Translations under genes and position numbers: made by a program | In this document: piece after piece, positions 4,743 through 5,539 of the stretch | Position numbering within the stretch: the first letter of the stretch is position 1 | How the letters are laid out: each line of letters starts with the position of its first letter | Notes under the pieces: generated by a model | Databases searched by the model: none | The model's input: the letters and a program-made list of their open reading frames with translations, nothing else | What the model was told of the DNA's origin: nothing | DNA from: Dehalococcoidia bacterium UBA2588 | GTDB lineage: Bacteria; Chloroflexota; Dehalococcoidia; Lucifugimonadales; UBA3495 | Reading direction: 5' to 3' | Length of the DNA: 5,539 nt | Assembly (NCBI GenBank): GCA_002339805.1 | Contig: DDKW01000041.1 | Coordinates: forward strand, 1-5,539

Positions 4743-5539
4743 ATGAATTCTTCAAACAACATATCTGGTTTTACTCTCGCGGCAGGTATTTTAGGCCTGA
4801 TAGCAGGGTTAGTTATCTCTGCTTTGATATCTATACCTATATCAAATTTACCTGGCTGGATGGGTAACACTCTGCCTTTCATAATCTATGGATTGCTAGG
4901 ATTAATCGGAATGTTATTGGGAATCAGTAAAGGCAAGAATATACGTAATTTCATGCAATCTAGTTTGCAATCAAATCAACTAGGAACAGGTGGTAATTTT
5001 AGTTCATCAGTCTTGGTGGATACCAGTGCTATTATTGATGGAAGAATTTCTGATATTGTTGCCACTGGATTTATTGATCGCGAGTTACTTATACCTAGAT
5101 TCGTCTTAGATGAATTACGCCATATTTCCGACTCTCCTGACACTATTAGACGTAATAAAGGCAGAAGAGGATTAGACGTACTTTCTGACCTTCAAAATAG
5201 CAGCAAGGTTAGAATGCAAATATTAGACGTAGGCGTCAATTACACTAATGAAGTGGATGCAGAACTGATCCAACTAGCAAAAAAAATGAATGCTTCTATA
5301 TTCACAACTGATTATAATCTCAATCGCGTAGCTGAATTACAAGGGATAACAGTACTGAACGTGAATGAACTTGCTAATGCTGTTAAATCCATCGTAATCC
5401 CTGGGGAAGAGATCAGCGTGAACATTGTCCAGGAAGGCAAAGAGATCGGACAAGGCGTAGCTTATCTTGACGATGGCACTATGGTTGTAGTTGAAGGTGG
5501 TCGCCGCTTTATAAATTCTAGTCATGACGTCACTGTAAC
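4743..5539 (+). CDS. PIN-TRAM domain membrane protein, YacL-type (3' end beyond window)
   Basis: The frame is open for 265 codons to the right edge. Two membrane segments (about residues 10-31 and 44-61) precede a cytoplasmic PIN domain and a TRAM domain. PIN motifs: VLVDTSAIIDGRI (90-102) with Asp93, PRFVLDELRHI (118-128) with Glu124, RNKGRRGLDVL (137-147), EVDAEL (170-175) with Asp172, and FTTDYNLNRVAE (187-198) with Asp190, which together form the usual acidic metal-binding ribonuclease site. NVNELANAVK (206-215) and PGEE (220-223) link to the TRAM domain with GQGVAYLDDGTMVVVEGG (236-253), a predicted RNA-binding beta barrel. The B. subtilis homologue YacL, as I recall, has four membrane helices, against two here. 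The ATG at 4743 has AGGA 9 nt upstream, and the nearby ATG at 4738 runs into TGA at once. Probably only about 20-40 residues are missing. RNase activity is inferred from the family. Confidence 0.93.
   Translation, partial: MNSSNNISGFTLAAGILGLIAGLVISALISIPISNLPGWMGNTLPFIIYGLLGLIGMLLGISKGKNIRNFMQSSLQSNQLGTGGNFSSSVLVDTSAIIDGRISDIVATGFIDRELLIPRFVLDELRHISDSPDTIRRNKGRRGLDVLSDLQNSSKVRMQILDVGVNYTNEVDAELIQLAKKMNASIFTTDYNLNRVAELQGITVLNVNELANAVKSIVIPGEEISVNIVQEGKEIGQGVAYLDDGTMVVVEGGRRFINSSHDVTV

Noticed and set aside
4670..4882. Minus-strand open frame over the start of the PIN-TRAM gene
   Set aside because: It is a shadow of the PIN-TRAM coding sequence and its promoter, with no recognisable protein family.

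Overview
The window looks like an AT-rich, free-living bacterial chromosome segment with ordinary sigma-70-type promoters and Shine-Dalgarno sites. The 23S rRNA gene has its own promoter and no 16S gene or tRNA directly upstream. Several proteins (short MOSC protein, stand-alone LON-domain protein, YacL-type PIN-TRAM protein, CADD-type protein) resemble those of Chloroflexota, perhaps Dehalococcoidia/SAR202-like. That placement is inference from remembered family patterns, not a computed result.

Layout from left to right: (1) positions 1 to about 539 are the 5' part of a 23S rRNA gene on the minus strand, running off the left edge. (2) About 540-846 is its promoter and leader, with a near-consensus promoter, a strong hairpin and a boxA-like antitermination site. 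(3) A minus-strand crotonase-fold (enoyl-CoA hydratase/isomerase) gene follows. (4) A divergent intergenic region with overlapping promoter-like -10 boxes leads to a plus-strand pair, a MOSC-domain protein and a LON substrate-binding-domain protein. (5) Converging on this pair, with both stop codons inside one CTAG, is a minus-strand two-gene operon: a CADD-like haem-oxygenase-fold protein (predicted p-aminobenzoate synthase) followed after 1 nt by a BtuF-like periplasmic-binding-fold protein. (6) After a 199-nt divergent intergenic region, a plus-strand PIN-TRAM membrane protein runs off the right edge.

The most interesting object is the BtuF-like gene. It is interrupted by one in-frame TGA at the position where I recall the family having the second cysteine of a CxxC motif, giving C-E-V-(TGA). 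The 16 nt after the TGA lead into the loop of a hairpin with a bulged stem and an AGGUG apical loop, closely resembling the E. coli fdhF SECIS element in spacing and loop. The best reading is a single 306-residue selenoprotein with a CxxU redox motif, not a pseudogene. TGA is used as a normal stop by the crotonase gene in the same window, which argues against a general reassignment of UGA.

The operon pairs this candidate selenoprotein with a CADD-like enzyme that keeps the Tyr and Lys positions thought to be consumed in p-aminobenzoate synthesis, but has Lys where the family has a metal-binding Asp. The remaining genes look like housekeeping or general metabolism, with no mobile elements, CRISPR arrays or tRNAs.
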